Origin: Candidatus Peribacteria bacterium | GTDB taxonomy: Bacteria > Patescibacteriota > Gracilibacteria > Peribacterales > Peribacteraceae | Reading direction: 5' to 3' | Assembly: GCA_020632295.1 (NCBI GenBank) | Contig: JACKFU010000001.1 | Location: 434,001-498,000, forward strand | DNA length: 64,000 nucleotides | In this document: piece after piece, positions 31,831-40,221 of the stretch | How the letters are laid out: each line of letters opens with the position of its first letter | Position numbering within the stretch: position 1 is the first letter of the stretch | Position numbers and translations under genes: made by a program | The notes under the pieces: model-generated | The model's database searches: none | What the model was told of the DNA's origin: nothing | Seen by the model: the letters and a program-made list of their open reading frames with translations, nothing else

Positions 31831-33753
31831 TTAAAGACGAGAACGTTTGAATGGGGCAAAAGCTTGCCCGCCTCCCTCAAAGAACTGCGAGAAGAATTCA
31901 ATGAATTGGAGACGACCTGAGTGGATAAAGCTTCCGAGTGTATTGAGTGCAATCGAGACCGTGTGTCCCATGAGTGCAATAACAACAATGACTGGAATGC
32001 CAATCCAGAGGGGGAAAAGTTTACCGAGCTCCACTGCAACCTGATTTACTGCCATGGCAATAGCTCCGGTGACGAGTCCCAGCGCGAGAATACGCAAGTA
32101 GCTGAGACCATTACTGAGGAGTCCGATACCAAAGTTTACGACGCCGAGGAGTCCCATCACCGGTCGAAGCAGGAGTGGGTTACCACTGCCAAGACCCCAT
32201 ACCATCAGTGCAAGCGCTGCGTAGATACCGTAGGTTGATACGCTTGCAAGGTGCTCTGGTGCGAATGCTCTAACGATAACAGTGCCGAGCAAAATGTGTG
32301 CTGTAAAGTGCTGCCAGAAGGCCCCTGCCTTATTGCCATGGATCCATTTGTGGAGTCCTGCAAGGAAGACACCAAAGAAGATATGCGTCAGTCCCAAGAC
32401 AAGTGAGAGGTTTTGCAGGAAACTAATTCCTGACTGCTCATTGAGGTTCCATAGTTGGCCGTAAAATCTCAGTCCCTCTGCTGTTTCATGTGTCATAAAG
32501 CTTGGCGCTTGCTCTGGCGTAAGCCCGAACCATCCTCCGAATGGAATAGAGACAATGAATGTGACAATGCCACTTATAAAGAGGAGCCACCAGAGTGGTG
32601 CTTCTTTAATAGTCTTTTTCTGGGAGAAGAGGTAGATACCAAAGATCAGTGCAATGACAGCGCCGTAGCCAGAATCTGTTAAGCAGAGTCCAAAGTAAAG
32701 TGCGAAGAATGGTGAGAGTGCTGCTGTGGGATCCATTTCCCGAGGAAGAGGAAGGCCATACAGCGTTGTTACACTTTCAAATGGTGTGACAAACTTCTTG
32801 TTTGCAAGAGCAACGGGAGCTTCCTCTCCTTCTTCTGGTTTTACTTTTACAAGCATGGTTGCAGGGCTAAGTTTATGGAGTTTGTGGTCAAGCATGTCAA
32901 ATTCCTTTGCGGGCATCCATCCGAGAATGGTAATGGTTTCTTCTGTAGCGCCCATCTGCTCACGCACATGCTGCTTTTGGTCCATCCAATACATAAATGT
33001 GCGCACCTTTATAAGACTTGGAAGTTCTATGGAGAGCTTTTCGCGCTCCTTTTGATTTATTTCAAGCGATTGGCGCAGCGCCTTTTGATCCATGAGTGCT
33101 TGCTCGTAGGCTTCGCGCGGTGCTTGCGATAGTGTGGGGAGCTGCACATTGGACCACCCAAGCGCTGTTGCCATTTCTTCAAATGTTTCTTTATCGTCTT
33201 TCCATATAATTGCAAGGAATGCACTTTCACGACCATTATTTGTAATTTCTTGCAGAATGCTCCTTGGTATTTCCTGCGTCATAGAATCATGAAGTTTTTG
33301 TTTTTGCAGTGTTGGGAGCGTTCCGATTATCTGTAGAACATTCTCCGATGATTCCATGTGCGCTGTTTTTAAGTTCTTCCACAGCGTAAGTTGTTCACAG
33401 AAATCCTGTAACTCCTGAATGCGACGGTGAGCATCGGTGTCTTCTTTTTCGAGAGCGTGCAGCGTTTCAACAATGTGAACAACGTCCGTATGATGTGCTG
33501 CATGTATGATGTCTTCTACGCCGCATGGCCTTTGGCAAATTGCGAGGGTCGGCTTATCGGCTACTCCAGTAAGGACAGTAATTGCAAATTCTACTTCTGC
33601 TTTTCGATACTGTACTTCTGTGTGGTCAATCTGCTGCGTTTCACCTGCAGGTCGTACGTCAAGTACACCTTCGCTCTGTAGCATGGAAATCAGGTCTTCA
33701 CGGAGAGAGCTGTGAGCTATTACTGCCACTTTTTGCATGCGCACAATTGCCAT
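31831..33753 (-). CDS. ntpI: V-type ATPase subunit I (ion-channel stator)
   Basis: A 640-residue stator subunit. The N-terminal half is cytoplasmic with coiled coils; the C-terminal half has about seven to eight helices beginning LPREMDPTAALSPFFALYFGLCLTDSGYG. The conserved Arg that faces the rotor glutamate lies in GLSYLRILALGLVTGAIAMAVNQV at about residue 560. It forms the ion half-channels with the K ring. The start overlaps the stop of the G-like gene by one base. Confidence 0.95.
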   Translation of the reverse strand: MAIVRMQKVAVIAHSSLREDLISMLQSEGVLDVRPAGETQQIDHTEVQYRKAEVEFAITVLTGVADKPTLAICQRPCGVEDIIHAAHHTDVVHIVETLHALEKEDTDAHRRIQELQDFCEQLTLWKNLKTAHMESSENVLQIIGTLPTLQKQKLHDSMTQEIPRSILQEITNNGRESAFLAIIWKDDKETFEEMATALGWSNVQLPTLSQAPREAYEQALMDQKALRQSLEINQKEREKLSIELPSLIKVRTFMYWMDQKQHVREQMGATEETITILGWMPAKEFDMLDHKLHKLSPATMLVKVKPEEGEEAPVALANKKFVTPFESVTTLYGLPLPREMDPTAALSPFFALYFGLCLTDSGYGAVIALIFGIYLFSQKKTIKEAPLWWLLFISGIVTFIVSIPFGGWFGLTPEQAPSFMTHETAEGLRFYGQLWNLNEQSGISFLQNLSLVLGLTHIFFGVFLAGLHKWIHGNKAGAFWQHFTAHILLGTVIVRAFAPEHLASVSTYGIYAALALMVWGLGSGNPLLLRPVMGLLGVVNFGIGLLSNGLSYLRILALGLVTGAIAMAVNQVAVELGKLFPLWIGIPVIVVIALMGHTVSIALNTLGSFIHSGRLQFIEFFSQFFEGGGQAFAPFKRSRL

Positions 33754-34136
33754 TACTGCTTTGTTGGGAAGAGGGATTCAGCGTCTTTTGCCTTTGCTAC
33801 AAGCATATCGACTGCCGCTGCCTTTTTTCCCTTAAATCCTGCTTCTAACGTTTCACACTCTTCCAACGCTTCAGTATTGCCTTGTGTCACAATGCTGGTT
33901 AGTTCGTTTTCGCTGTAGGCTTTTAGTTCTTGCTTTGCTTTGAGTTTCATTTCTTCTGCAGATTGCTCTTCTTTTTTGGCAATGGATTGCACTGCGTCCT
34001 CCTTTTCTTTTTGCAGAGCAGAAAGCTCTTTGTCGACACGCTCTTTTTCGCGTCGTTCGAGTTCTTTTATCTGATCGAAAGGGGAGGTGGATTTTCCAGA
34101 ATTTTGGGTTGTTTGAGTCGTTTGAGTGGAATTCAT
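33753..34136 (-). CDS. V-type ATPase G/H-like peripheral stalk subunit
   Basis: A 127-residue protein, almost all charged coiled coil (ELERREKERVDKELSALQKEKEDAVQSIAKKEE), with a Thr/Gln-rich tip (STQTTQTTQN). It fits the G/H partner (NtpF in Enterococcus) that pairs with subunit E in the outer stalk. It is the first gene of the operon and overlaps subunit I by one base. The C-terminal end (KAKDAESLFP) is the usual short tail of this family. Confidence 0.75.
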   Translation of the reverse strand: MNSTQTTQTTQNSGKSTSPFDQIKELERREKERVDKELSALQKEKEDAVQSIAKKEEQSAEEMKLKAKQELKAYSENELTSIVTQGNTEALEECETLEAGFKGKKAAAVDMLVAKAKDAESLFPTKQ

Positions 34137-34177
34137 AGATATTGGGCTAAATCTTGCGGACTCTAAACAATAGAGGT

Positions 34178-34202
34178 AAAAAAATCAAGGCTCTAAGAGC
34201 CC
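34178..34202 (-). terminator. Rho-independent terminator upstream of V-ATPase operon
   Basis: On the minus strand GGCTCTTAGAGCC (34189-34201) is followed by TTGA and then seven T residues (34178-34184). It separates the Nif3-like / acetate-CoA ligase transcript from the V-ATPase operon. Confidence 0.75.
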
Positions 34203-34219
34203 AGATTGCTAAAAAAAAA

Positions 34220-34303
34220 GAAGCTGAAGATTTTGAGGAAGCTGAAGAAGCTAAGGAGTTCTCATTAGCTTCTTTAGACTCTTTAGCTTCCTTAGCTTCT
34301 TTT
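34220..34303. repeat. Paired nonamer tetrads forming a long hairpin, entering the Nif3-like gene
   Basis: Left arm: GAAGCTGAA, GATTTTGAG, GAAGCTGAA, GAAGCTAAG (34220-34255). Right arm: GCTTCTTTA, GACTCTTTA, GCTTCCTTA, GCTTCTTTT (34268-34303). It is the sister of 17819-17908 and likewise supplies the last residues (KRS) and stop codon of the adjoining minus-strand gene. Confidence 0.88.
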
Positions 34304-35254
34304 TATTCGCACAAACCCTGATACATCAATCGTCTTCAGTTTCTTCTCTTCTTTCTCGAGTTTATCAAGCAGGAGGTTAATACCAATAGCGTCACTTGCC
34401 ATATGTGAGCATTGAATCATATTGACATGGTGTTGCTTGGCAGCGTCGAGGGTTTTTTCGGTGACGTGCATGGAGAGAATAGTTCCCACTCCAGCACGGC
34501 TCTGTGCTTCGAGCTGCTCTTCTGGACCGTTGGTACCACCGGTAAATTCGGTTGCGACAATTTTTCCTGGCCTGTTTCCCCCAGACCCATTGACGATAAT
34601 TGGCGGGTTTCCTTTTTTGGCGTAGTACGCATATTCGGGAATCTTCATGAGTGCGTCGATAATGCTGCTGAGGTCATCGTGCTCTTTTTTGCAGATGGTT
34701 TTTTCGATAAATTCCCAGACGAGGTTGTCGGTAATGGTATGGCAGCAAAACGCCGGAATGCCAAGAAGCTCCGCGGCACGTTCAGTGCGAAAAAGGTTAT
34801 CAGCATGAATACTTCTCCAAATGCGATCCATACGAGGCTTGAGGTCTGCTTCGGAGTGGTTTACCGGGATGCCGTGCAGAGCAAGAATATCTATTTGTAG
34901 TGGCATCACTTTCTCTAGGTCTGCAAGAGCGCGTCCTTCTGGATGGTGAATAAACAGCGCATCAATCTTCTGGCCTTTTTCACGAAGGCGATCGGCGAGG
35001 AGGACTTCGGGTGTTTCAATATCAATGCCAACCATGAGTGTTTTTATGTCTTCATTTCCAGAGCCATTGATAATGCGACAGTCTGGGAACGGGTTCCAGG
35101 TGCGTTCATCATCAAAAATATCTTTGTGCCATCCGTCGAGCTTCTTCTTTTTTTCTTTCTGCTTTTTAAAGTACTTATCAAAATATGCTTTTTCACGGAC
35201 ATCGGCTTTCATGCCAATTTCCACTGCACGTCTGAAAAGTTTTTCAAGCTTCAT
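34292..35254 (-). CDS. Nif3-like (NGG1p-interacting factor 3) family protein
   Basis: A 320-residue protein. Family features: LMVGIDIETPEVLLADRL, then DALFIHHPEG with the paired His of the dinuclear metal site, and a late MIQCSHMASDAIGIN. Nif3 proteins are metal-binding and widely conserved with unclear function. A charged N-terminal extension (FDKYFKKQKEKKKKLDGWHKD) precedes the core. It follows the acetate-CoA ligase gene after 13 bases, probably in one transcript. Its final codons come from the nonamer repeat. Confidence 0.75.
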   Translation of the reverse strand: MKLEKLFRRAVEIGMKADVREKAYFDKYFKKQKEKKKKLDGWHKDIFDDERTWNPFPDCRIINGSGNEDIKTLMVGIDIETPEVLLADRLREKGQKIDALFIHHPEGRALADLEKVMPLQIDILALHGIPVNHSEADLKPRMDRIWRSIHADNLFRTERAAELLGIPAFCCHTITDNLVWEFIEKTICKKEHDDLSSIIDALMKIPEYAYYAKKGNPPIIVNGSGGNRPGKIVATEFTGGTNGPEEQLEAQSRAGVGTILSMHVTEKTLDAAKQHHVNMIQCSHMASDAIGINLLLDKLEKEEKKLKTIDVSGFVRIKRS

Positions 35255-35267
35255 GTGTGACAGGATA

Positions 35268-37325
35268 TCAAAGGACGATCTTCACATCTATAGCTACTGC
35301 TGTATCTTCTTTTACAAGAATCGGATTACAGTCGATGCTCTGTATCTGCGGGCACTCAAAGGCTAGTTGCGATACACGGACAATGATGTTTGCAAGGCCA
35401 TCAATATCACGCTGTGCTTTTCCGCGTGCACCGAGGAGCACTTTCCATGAGCGTAGTTGCGTGAGCATGTGGTATGCCTCTTCCTCTTTAATGGGTGCAA
35501 TGCGAAAACTCGTATCGTGCATAACTTCTGTGTAAATGCCGCCGAGCCCACCCATAATCAGTGGCCCAAACGACGGGTCGCGTGTCATACCAACGATGAA
35601 TTCGTCGCCCGGCTCCATCATTTTCTGGATGAAGATTCCGCGTATTTCGTATGAGTTTTTCATGTTATGAAATGCAGTTTTTATTTCGTCGTCATTCTGA
35701 ATATTTGTGATAATGCCGCCGATGTCTGTTTTGTGGAGAATGTCTGGAGAAGACACTTTTGCAACAACCGGATACCCAAGGTCGTTTGCAATGGCGAGTG
35801 CCTCCTTCTCGGTTGTTGCAACTCGACCGGATGCAATGGGAATATCATAGAGGTTACAGAGCGTTTGCGCTGTTTCTTCATCGAGTAGCCCGTTACGGGC
35901 TTCGATAATGCTCGTTGCCTCCTCTGCGCGGTCTTCCTTCTTTTCTTCACTTAGTTCACCACAATCATGTACTGGTCGCAGAGCTCCTAGAACATTCATC
36001 GCACGTTCCGGTGTTTCGTAGGAGGGAATGCCTGCTTTTTGAATAGTTAGTCGCTGCTTTTGTACGTTCTTCTCACCCATGAGGCAGGTGACGACAGGCA
36101 TCATCGGATACTTCTTGCGCCACTCGATGAGTGCGTTGGCAATCTCTTGTACTGGTGTCATAACTTGTGGTGTGAGAAGCAGTGCGAGTCCGTCAATATC
36201 CGTACTCTCTCCAACTGCTTCAAGTGCTGCTTCGTATCGATCTACTCCTGCATCGCCAATGACATCAATTGGGTTTTTGGTACTTGCTGTTTCAGGGAGA
36301 TACTCTCGTAACTTCTTCTCTGTTTTCTCGCTGAGTGCAGGAAGACGTAAGCCGACTATTGTTGCGGCATCCGTTGCAAGAATGCCTGGGCCACCTGCAT
36401 TTGTGACAATTGCAATGTTTTCCGATGCGAGGCGTGGCTGTGTACTCAGTCCTTCGAGAAGGTCTAAAAATTCCTCCAAGTTTTCTGCGCGGATGATACC
36501 ACTTTGACTACACAGTGCTTTTATCCCTGCATCGTTCCCAGCAAGTGCACCTGTATGTGACGACGCTGCTTTACTTCCTTGCTCTGAGATTCCCGCTTTG
36601 AGAAGCACAATTGGCTTGTTGCATCGCATGGCAGTTTTTAGAAAGCGTCGCCCGTCTTTCATGTTTTCCAGATACAGTCCAATGACCTGAGTCTTGGCAT
36701 CATCTGCTGCAATTTCAAGTAGATCACTCTCGTCCATAACGGTCTTATTCCCAATGCTAGCAACCAGTGAGTATCCAATGCCGAGGCGTTCACTTGCATC
36801 CATTACAGCAACGGCTGTCGCACCAGATTGGGAGATAAGGGCCACACCTCCACCTGGAGGAAGCTCTGCTGCAAATGATGCATTCAAATGAATGGATGGA
36901 CGAACAATGCCGAGACAGTTCGGACCGATGACATTAAAAGAGCTGAGAGCTGAAAGCTGAGAGCTGAAAGAATTTGCAATGTCTTTAATCTCTTCTTCGA
37001 GCCTGATTCCTTCGTCTGTGTGTGTTTCTGCAAAACCTGCAGAGATAATCACAATATTTTGAATGTTCTTCTCACCACATTCTTTCAAGACAACAGGCAC
37101 CACTTTTGCTGGAACGACGATGATGGCGAGATCAATATCCGTTTCTACGTCCTTTACGGATTTATATGTCTTCTTCCCTTGCAGCTTGTCATGTTTTGGA
37201 TTGATGGGGAATACGTCGCCTTCATACCCCTGTGTGAGTAGATTCTTGAGAATATCGTGTCCGACAGAGCCTTTATCAGCGCTTGCGCCAATAATGGCAA
37301 TATTTTTGGGTTCGAAGAGACTCAT
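35268..37325 (-). CDS. Acetate-CoA ligase (ADP-forming), fused chain
   Basis: A 685-residue enzyme that converts acetyl-CoA, ADP and phosphate to acetate, CoA and ATP. Domain order: CoA-binding Rossmann (NIAIIGASADKGSVGHDIL), the ligase domains with the phospho-histidine in ASSHTGALAGND, and a C-terminal ATP-grasp domain (SPDILHKTDIGGIITNI). Together with the 2-oxoacid oxidoreductase at 38444-41112 it would make ATP by substrate-level phosphorylation. An in-frame heptamer array (36941-36968) encodes SSQLSALSSF directly before the conserved VIGPNCLG motif. Other acyl-CoA substrates are possible. Confidence 0.92.
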   Translation of the reverse strand: MSLFEPKNIAIIGASADKGSVGHDILKNLLTQGYEGDVFPINPKHDKLQGKKTYKSVKDVETDIDLAIIVVPAKVVPVVLKECGEKNIQNIVIISAGFAETHTDEGIRLEEEIKDIANSFSSQLSALSSFNVIGPNCLGIVRPSIHLNASFAAELPPGGGVALISQSGATAVAVMDASERLGIGYSLVASIGNKTVMDESDLLEIAADDAKTQVIGLYLENMKDGRRFLKTAMRCNKPIVLLKAGISEQGSKAASSHTGALAGNDAGIKALCSQSGIIRAENLEEFLDLLEGLSTQPRLASENIAIVTNAGGPGILATDAATIVGLRLPALSEKTEKKLREYLPETASTKNPIDVIGDAGVDRYEAALEAVGESTDIDGLALLLTPQVMTPVQEIANALIEWRKKYPMMPVVTCLMGEKNVQKQRLTIQKAGIPSYETPERAMNVLGALRPVHDCGELSEEKKEDRAEEATSIIEARNGLLDEETAQTLCNLYDIPIASGRVATTEKEALAIANDLGYPVVAKVSSPDILHKTDIGGIITNIQNDDEIKTAFHNMKNSYEIRGIFIQKMMEPGDEFIVGMTRDPSFGPLIMGGLGGIYTEVMHDTSFRIAPIKEEEAYHMLTQLRSWKVLLGARGKAQRDIDGLANIIVRVSQLAFECPQIQSIDCNPILVKEDTAVAIDVKIVL
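36941..36968. repeat. Heptamer tetrad array, AGCTGAG/AGCTGAA
   Basis: Units AGCTGAG, AGCTGAA, AGCTGAG, AGCTGAA (28 bp), in frame inside the acetate-CoA ligase gene. Confidence 0.9.
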
Positions 37326-37387
37326 TTCGTTTCATTTTACTGGATAGCTGCTTCTCTATCTATTTTCATTTAGCACGAAAAATAACT

Positions 37388-37415
37388 TTACTAGTAATAC
37401 TAGTATTGCTATACT
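37388..37415 (+). promoter_or_regulatory. Palindromic operator and -10 box of toxin-antitoxin operon
   Basis: TTACTAGTAA (37388-37397) and AATACTAGTATT (37396-37407) are two overlapping perfect palindromes. They lie directly before TATACT (37410-37415), so a repressor bound there would block polymerase. This fits autoregulation by the AbrB-type antitoxin or the toxin-antitoxin complex. Confidence 0.6.
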
Positions 37416-37449
37416 ATCTGTACTTTCTTATTTTTTGCTTGTCTCTCGC

Positions 37450-37695
37450 ATGTTTTCCGAAACTCTCAGCTTATGGGGAAATGGCTCTGTTACTCTTCCA
37501 AAAGAATGGAGAACCCGCTATCAAACCAAACATTTCATGGCCGAAGAGACACCAGAGGGATACCTGGTGATCAAGCCAATACTTGATGTTGAGTATTACG
37601 AAGAAGAGGATGGTGTGTTTGGTCTGCGTTTCCCCATGGGGATGTCTGCAGAAGAGTTTTTAGATCGTTTCAACCAAGCAGAAAAGAATTTGTAA
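37450..37695 (+). CDS. AbrB/MazE-type antitoxin
   Basis: An 81-residue protein. Its N-terminus has the swapped-hairpin DNA-binding pattern (LSLWGNGSVTLPKEWRTRY); the C-terminal acidic tail (DVEYYEEEDGVFGLRF, then SAEEFLDRFNQAEKN) would wrap the toxin. It is placed 17 bases before a RelE-like toxin and after a palindromic operator. The ATG at 37450 is preferred over a TTG at 37435. An AbrB-type antitoxin with a RelE-fold toxin is a known mixed pairing. Confidence 0.75.
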   Translation: MFSETLSLWGNGSVTLPKEWRTRYQTKHFMAEETPEGYLVIKPILDVEYYEEEDGVFGLRFPMGMSAEEFLDRFNQAEKNL

Positions 37696-37712
37696 TACGT
37701 AACAGGTGCTTT

Positions 37713-37949
37713 ATGGATAGAATTACAAAATTTCTTCGTAAACTTCAGCCAAAATTGAGACAACAGCTCAAGGATGTCATTGCACAATTGATGAGAAATG
37801 AGACAAAAGGGTTAGATATTGCTCCGCTATCGAGAAAGCCACATTGGTATCGTTGCCGAGTGGGAACAGTACGTATTATTTATTTTAAGAATAAGCAAGG
37901 TTCCGCAGTTATTTACGAGATAGGATTTCGCGGTGATGTCTATAAGTAG
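37713..37949 (+). CDS. RelE/ParE-type toxin
   Basis: A 78-residue basic protein with the RelE-superfamily layout: an N-terminal helical hairpin (RITKFLRKLQPKLRQQLKDVIAQL), then beta strands APLSRKPHWYRCRVGTVRIIYF and a final VIYEIGFRGDVYK. RelE-like toxins cleave mRNA on the ribosome, while ParE-like ones hit gyrase; the basic R-x-R-x-G-x-x-R-I core is shared by both. It is co-transcribed with the antitoxin just upstream. Confidence 0.78.
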   Translation: MDRITKFLRKLQPKLRQQLKDVIAQLMRNETKGLDIAPLSRKPHWYRCRVGTVRIIYFKNKQGSAVIYEIGFRGDVYK

Positions 37950-37963
37950 TAAGCTAGGTGTCG

Positions 37964-38434
37964 ATGCCTTCTCTCCATACGATCTACGCAAGTACTAGTG
38001 GCAATACAGAGCACGTTGTCGATGTGTTGTTTGATCATATACAGGAAACCCACCCGGAGTTTGAGCTTTCTAAGCAGCGGGCAGAAGAAGCAGATGGTAA
38101 AGATCTTTTACAAGGAGACGTACTGCTGCTTGCATCTTCCACTTGGAACTACGATGCGGTGGAAGGATACTTAAACATGCACATGCGTGAACTTCTTGAA
38201 CAGCGTGCAGGAGACATTGACCTTGCAGGTCGCCCGGTTGCGCTCGTTATTCTCGGGGATGACCGGTACTACTACACCGGGCGCGGCACAGAACGTTTTA
38301 TGCAATTTCTTATGTCGCATAACGGCAAGAGCTGTACCATGCCACTCATTGTTATCAACGATCCGTATGGGCAGGAAGGTAAGGTAAAGGAATGGGGTGA
38401 TAAGCTAGTCAAGCAGTTAACAATTAACAGTTAA
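37964..38434 (+). CDS. Flavodoxin
   Basis: A 156-residue FMN protein. The phosphate-binding loop is YASTSGNTEHVVD; the second FMN loop is ASSTWNYDAVEGY and the third contains LGDDRYYYTGRGTE. It is the probable electron partner of the 2-oxoacid oxidoreductase encoded ten bases downstream. The ATG at 37964 is used; a GTG two codons earlier is possible. The last residues (QLTINS) and stop are encoded by a heptamer array. Confidence 0.85.
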   Translation: MPSLHTIYASTSGNTEHVVDVLFDHIQETHPEFELSKQRAEEADGKDLLQGDVLLLASSTWNYDAVEGYLNMHMRELLEQRAGDIDLAGRPVALVILGDDRYYYTGRGTERFMQFLMSHNGKSCTMPLIVINDPYGQEGKVKEWGDKLVKQLTINS

Positions 38435-38442
38435 CAATTCAC
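38415..38442. repeat. Heptamer tetrad array, AGTTAAC/AATTAAC
   Basis: Units AGTTAAC, AATTAAC, AGTTAAC, AATTCAC (28 bp). It runs from the flavodoxin C-terminus to one base before the ATG of the next gene. Confidence 0.88.
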
Positions 38443-38443
38443 T

Positions 38444-40216
38444 ATGAACCGTGTATCCATCAAAATTACCGGAGCGCAAGGGCAGGGAATTAACTCTGTC
38501 GGTGAGATGGTTGCTAAAGGCTTAAAGCGTGCAGGGTACCACCTGTTTGGGTACCGCGAATACATGTCGCTGATTAAAGGCGGACACAGTAGTTATCAGC
38601 TTGATATCGCAGACAGTCATATCGAAAGCAGTGAGACAAAAGTGGATTTACTGGTGTGTCTTAATTACATCGGTCTTAAGCGAGATTTGCAGGACCTCAA
38701 AGATGGCGCCATTCTCATTCACCTTATTCCCGGTTGGAAGTTTTCCGATGATGACAAAAAGCTTTTCGAAGAACGAAAGGTGACGGTGCTGTATCTTCCG
38801 ATGGAAAAGATTTTGAAGGAGATGGGCAGTCGTCCGATTGTCGGAAACGTTCTGGTTACTGCTGTTGTGTGGTGTCTTTTAGGACGAGACGTAAACAACG
38901 TAAAAGACATGATAAAAGAACAATTCGGTCACAAAGGAGAGAAGATTGTCGAACTCAACTACAAGTTTGTTGACCGCGGTAAGCAGTACAAAGATGAAGA
39001 GGCAGGGGAGCTGGAAATTACCCTTCCCGCACCTGATGCCAAGCGAAAAGATGATCTGCTTCTCACCGGAAGTGAGGCGATGGGACTTGGTGCTATACAT
39101 GCCGGTGTGCGTATGTACTGCGGTTACCCGATGACACCAAGCTCACCACTCCTGAAATACATTGCGGACAACCAAAACGAGACTGGAATGGTGATTAAGC
39201 AAGCAGAGGATGAAATTACTGCCATGCAGATGGTAAGCGGTGCCATGTTTGCGGGGGCTCGCGCACTGACTGCTACATCCGGTGGAGGCTACGACCTGAT
39301 GAGTGAAACACTGTCGCTTAATGGTATTACCGAAAACCCTTCGGTCATGGTGCTTGCCATGCGACAAGGTCCTTCGACAGGGCTACCGACGTGGAGCGGA
39401 CAGGGTGATATGCTCCTTGCCTGTTTCGGTTCGCACGGCGAATACCCTAGGCTTGTGATGAGCGTGAGCGATACAGAGGATTGTTTTAGTTTGATGCCCG
39501 AAGCGTTTAACTACGCAGAAGAGTATCAATTGCCTGTCACTGTTCTTACTGATAAGCATGTCGCGGAAGGTCTCTACATGCAACCGCAATACAATATGAA
39601 AAAGGCTGAGATGCGTCGCGGTAAACTGATTACCGCTCAAAAAGAACTCGACAAACTTAAGAGCTCTGACCGCTACGACCCGAGCGTTGAAGACGGTGTG
39701 TCTCCCCGTTGGCTCCCCGGAAGCAAGGCAGCCACGTACTGCGCACAGGGTGATGAGCATGACGCAGAAGGCAACGTGGATGAAACCGGACCAAATGCAG
39801 TACTGCAAATGGATAAGCGTATGCGGAAGATGGAGAGCATGAAACAAAACTTACCGGAACCGGTAAGTTTTGTAGTGGAAAGTGGAAAGTGGAAAGAGGA
39901 AAGAGATCCGAAAGATATTGATCTTCTCGTCGTCAGTTGGGGTAGTAATAAAGGTGCGATTCTCGATTCGCTTTGCGAGCTCTCAGCTTGCTATCTTCAC
40001 TACAGCTATCTTTGGCCCCTTAAGACAGAGAAGCTGATGGCACTGGCGAGCAAGGCAAAGAAGACGATTTTTGTTGAAGCCACACACCAGGCACAACTTG
40101 CGAAGCTTATCAAAATGGAAACAGGATTCGATTTTGATCATCAGATTCTGAAATATGATGGCCGGCCATTCTTTGTTGATGAATTATCATCTCAGCTCTT
40201 AGCTCTCAGCTCTTAG
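38444..40216 (+). CDS. 2-oxoacid:acceptor oxidoreductase, fused gamma-alpha subunit
   Basis: A 590-residue chain. Residues 1-190 form the gamma domain (ITGAQGQGINSVGEMVAKGL); 200-590 form the alpha pyrimidine-binding part (GSEAMGLGAIHAGVRMYCGYPMTPSSPLL, then TATSGGGYDLMSE). With the beta subunit it oxidises a 2-oxoacid such as pyruvate or 2-oxoglutarate to an acyl-CoA and passes electrons to flavodoxin or ferredoxin. The substrate is not clear from sequence. A 28-bp palindrome and a heptamer array lie in frame at 39845-39901, in a linker; a second array forms the C-terminus (SSQLLALSS). Confidence 0.9.
   Translation: MNRVSIKITGAQGQGINSVGEMVAKGLKRAGYHLFGYREYMSLIKGGHSSYQLDIADSHIESSETKVDLLVCLNYIGLKRDLQDLKDGAILIHLIPGWKFSDDDKKLFEERKVTVLYLPMEKILKEMGSRPIVGNVLVTAVVWCLLGRDVNNVKDMIKEQFGHKGEKIVELNYKFVDRGKQYKDEEAGELEITLPAPDAKRKDDLLLTGSEAMGLGAIHAGVRMYCGYPMTPSSPLLKYIADNQNETGMVIKQAEDEITAMQMVSGAMFAGARALTATSGGGYDLMSETLSLNGITENPSVMVLAMRQGPSTGLPTWSGQGDMLLACFGSHGEYPRLVMSVSDTEDCFSLMPEAFNYAEEYQLPVTVLTDKHVAEGLYMQPQYNMKKAEMRRGKLITAQKELDKLKSSDRYDPSVEDGVSPRWLPGSKAATYCAQGDEHDAEGNVDETGPNAVLQMDKRMRKMESMKQNLPEPVSFVVESGKWKEERDPKDIDLLVVSWGSNKGAILDSLCELSACYLHYSYLWPLKTEKLMALASKAKKTIFVEATHQAQLAKLIKMETGFDFDHQILKYDGRPFFVDELSSQLLALSS
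39845..39872. repeat. 28-bp perfect inverted repeat inside coding sequence
   Basis: A 13-base arm (CAAAACTTACCGG), a two-base centre AA, and the exact complement. It directly precedes a heptamer array in the same gene. It encodes KQNLPEPVSFV in a linker. Confidence 0.85.
39874..39901. repeat. Heptamer tetrad array, AGTGGAA/AGAGGAA
   Basis: Units AGTGGAA x3 and AGAGGAA (28 bp), in frame, encoding ESGKWKEER. Same word family as 49997 and 42688. Confidence 0.9.
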
Positions 40217-40218
40217 CT
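40191..40218. repeat. Heptamer tetrad array, CTCAGCT/CTTAGCT
   Basis: Units CTCAGCT, CTTAGCT, CTCAGCT, CTTAGCT (28 bp). It encodes the last residues and the TAG stop of the gamma-alpha subunit and ends three bases before the beta-subunit ATG. Confidence 0.9.
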
Positions 40219-40221
40219 CTC

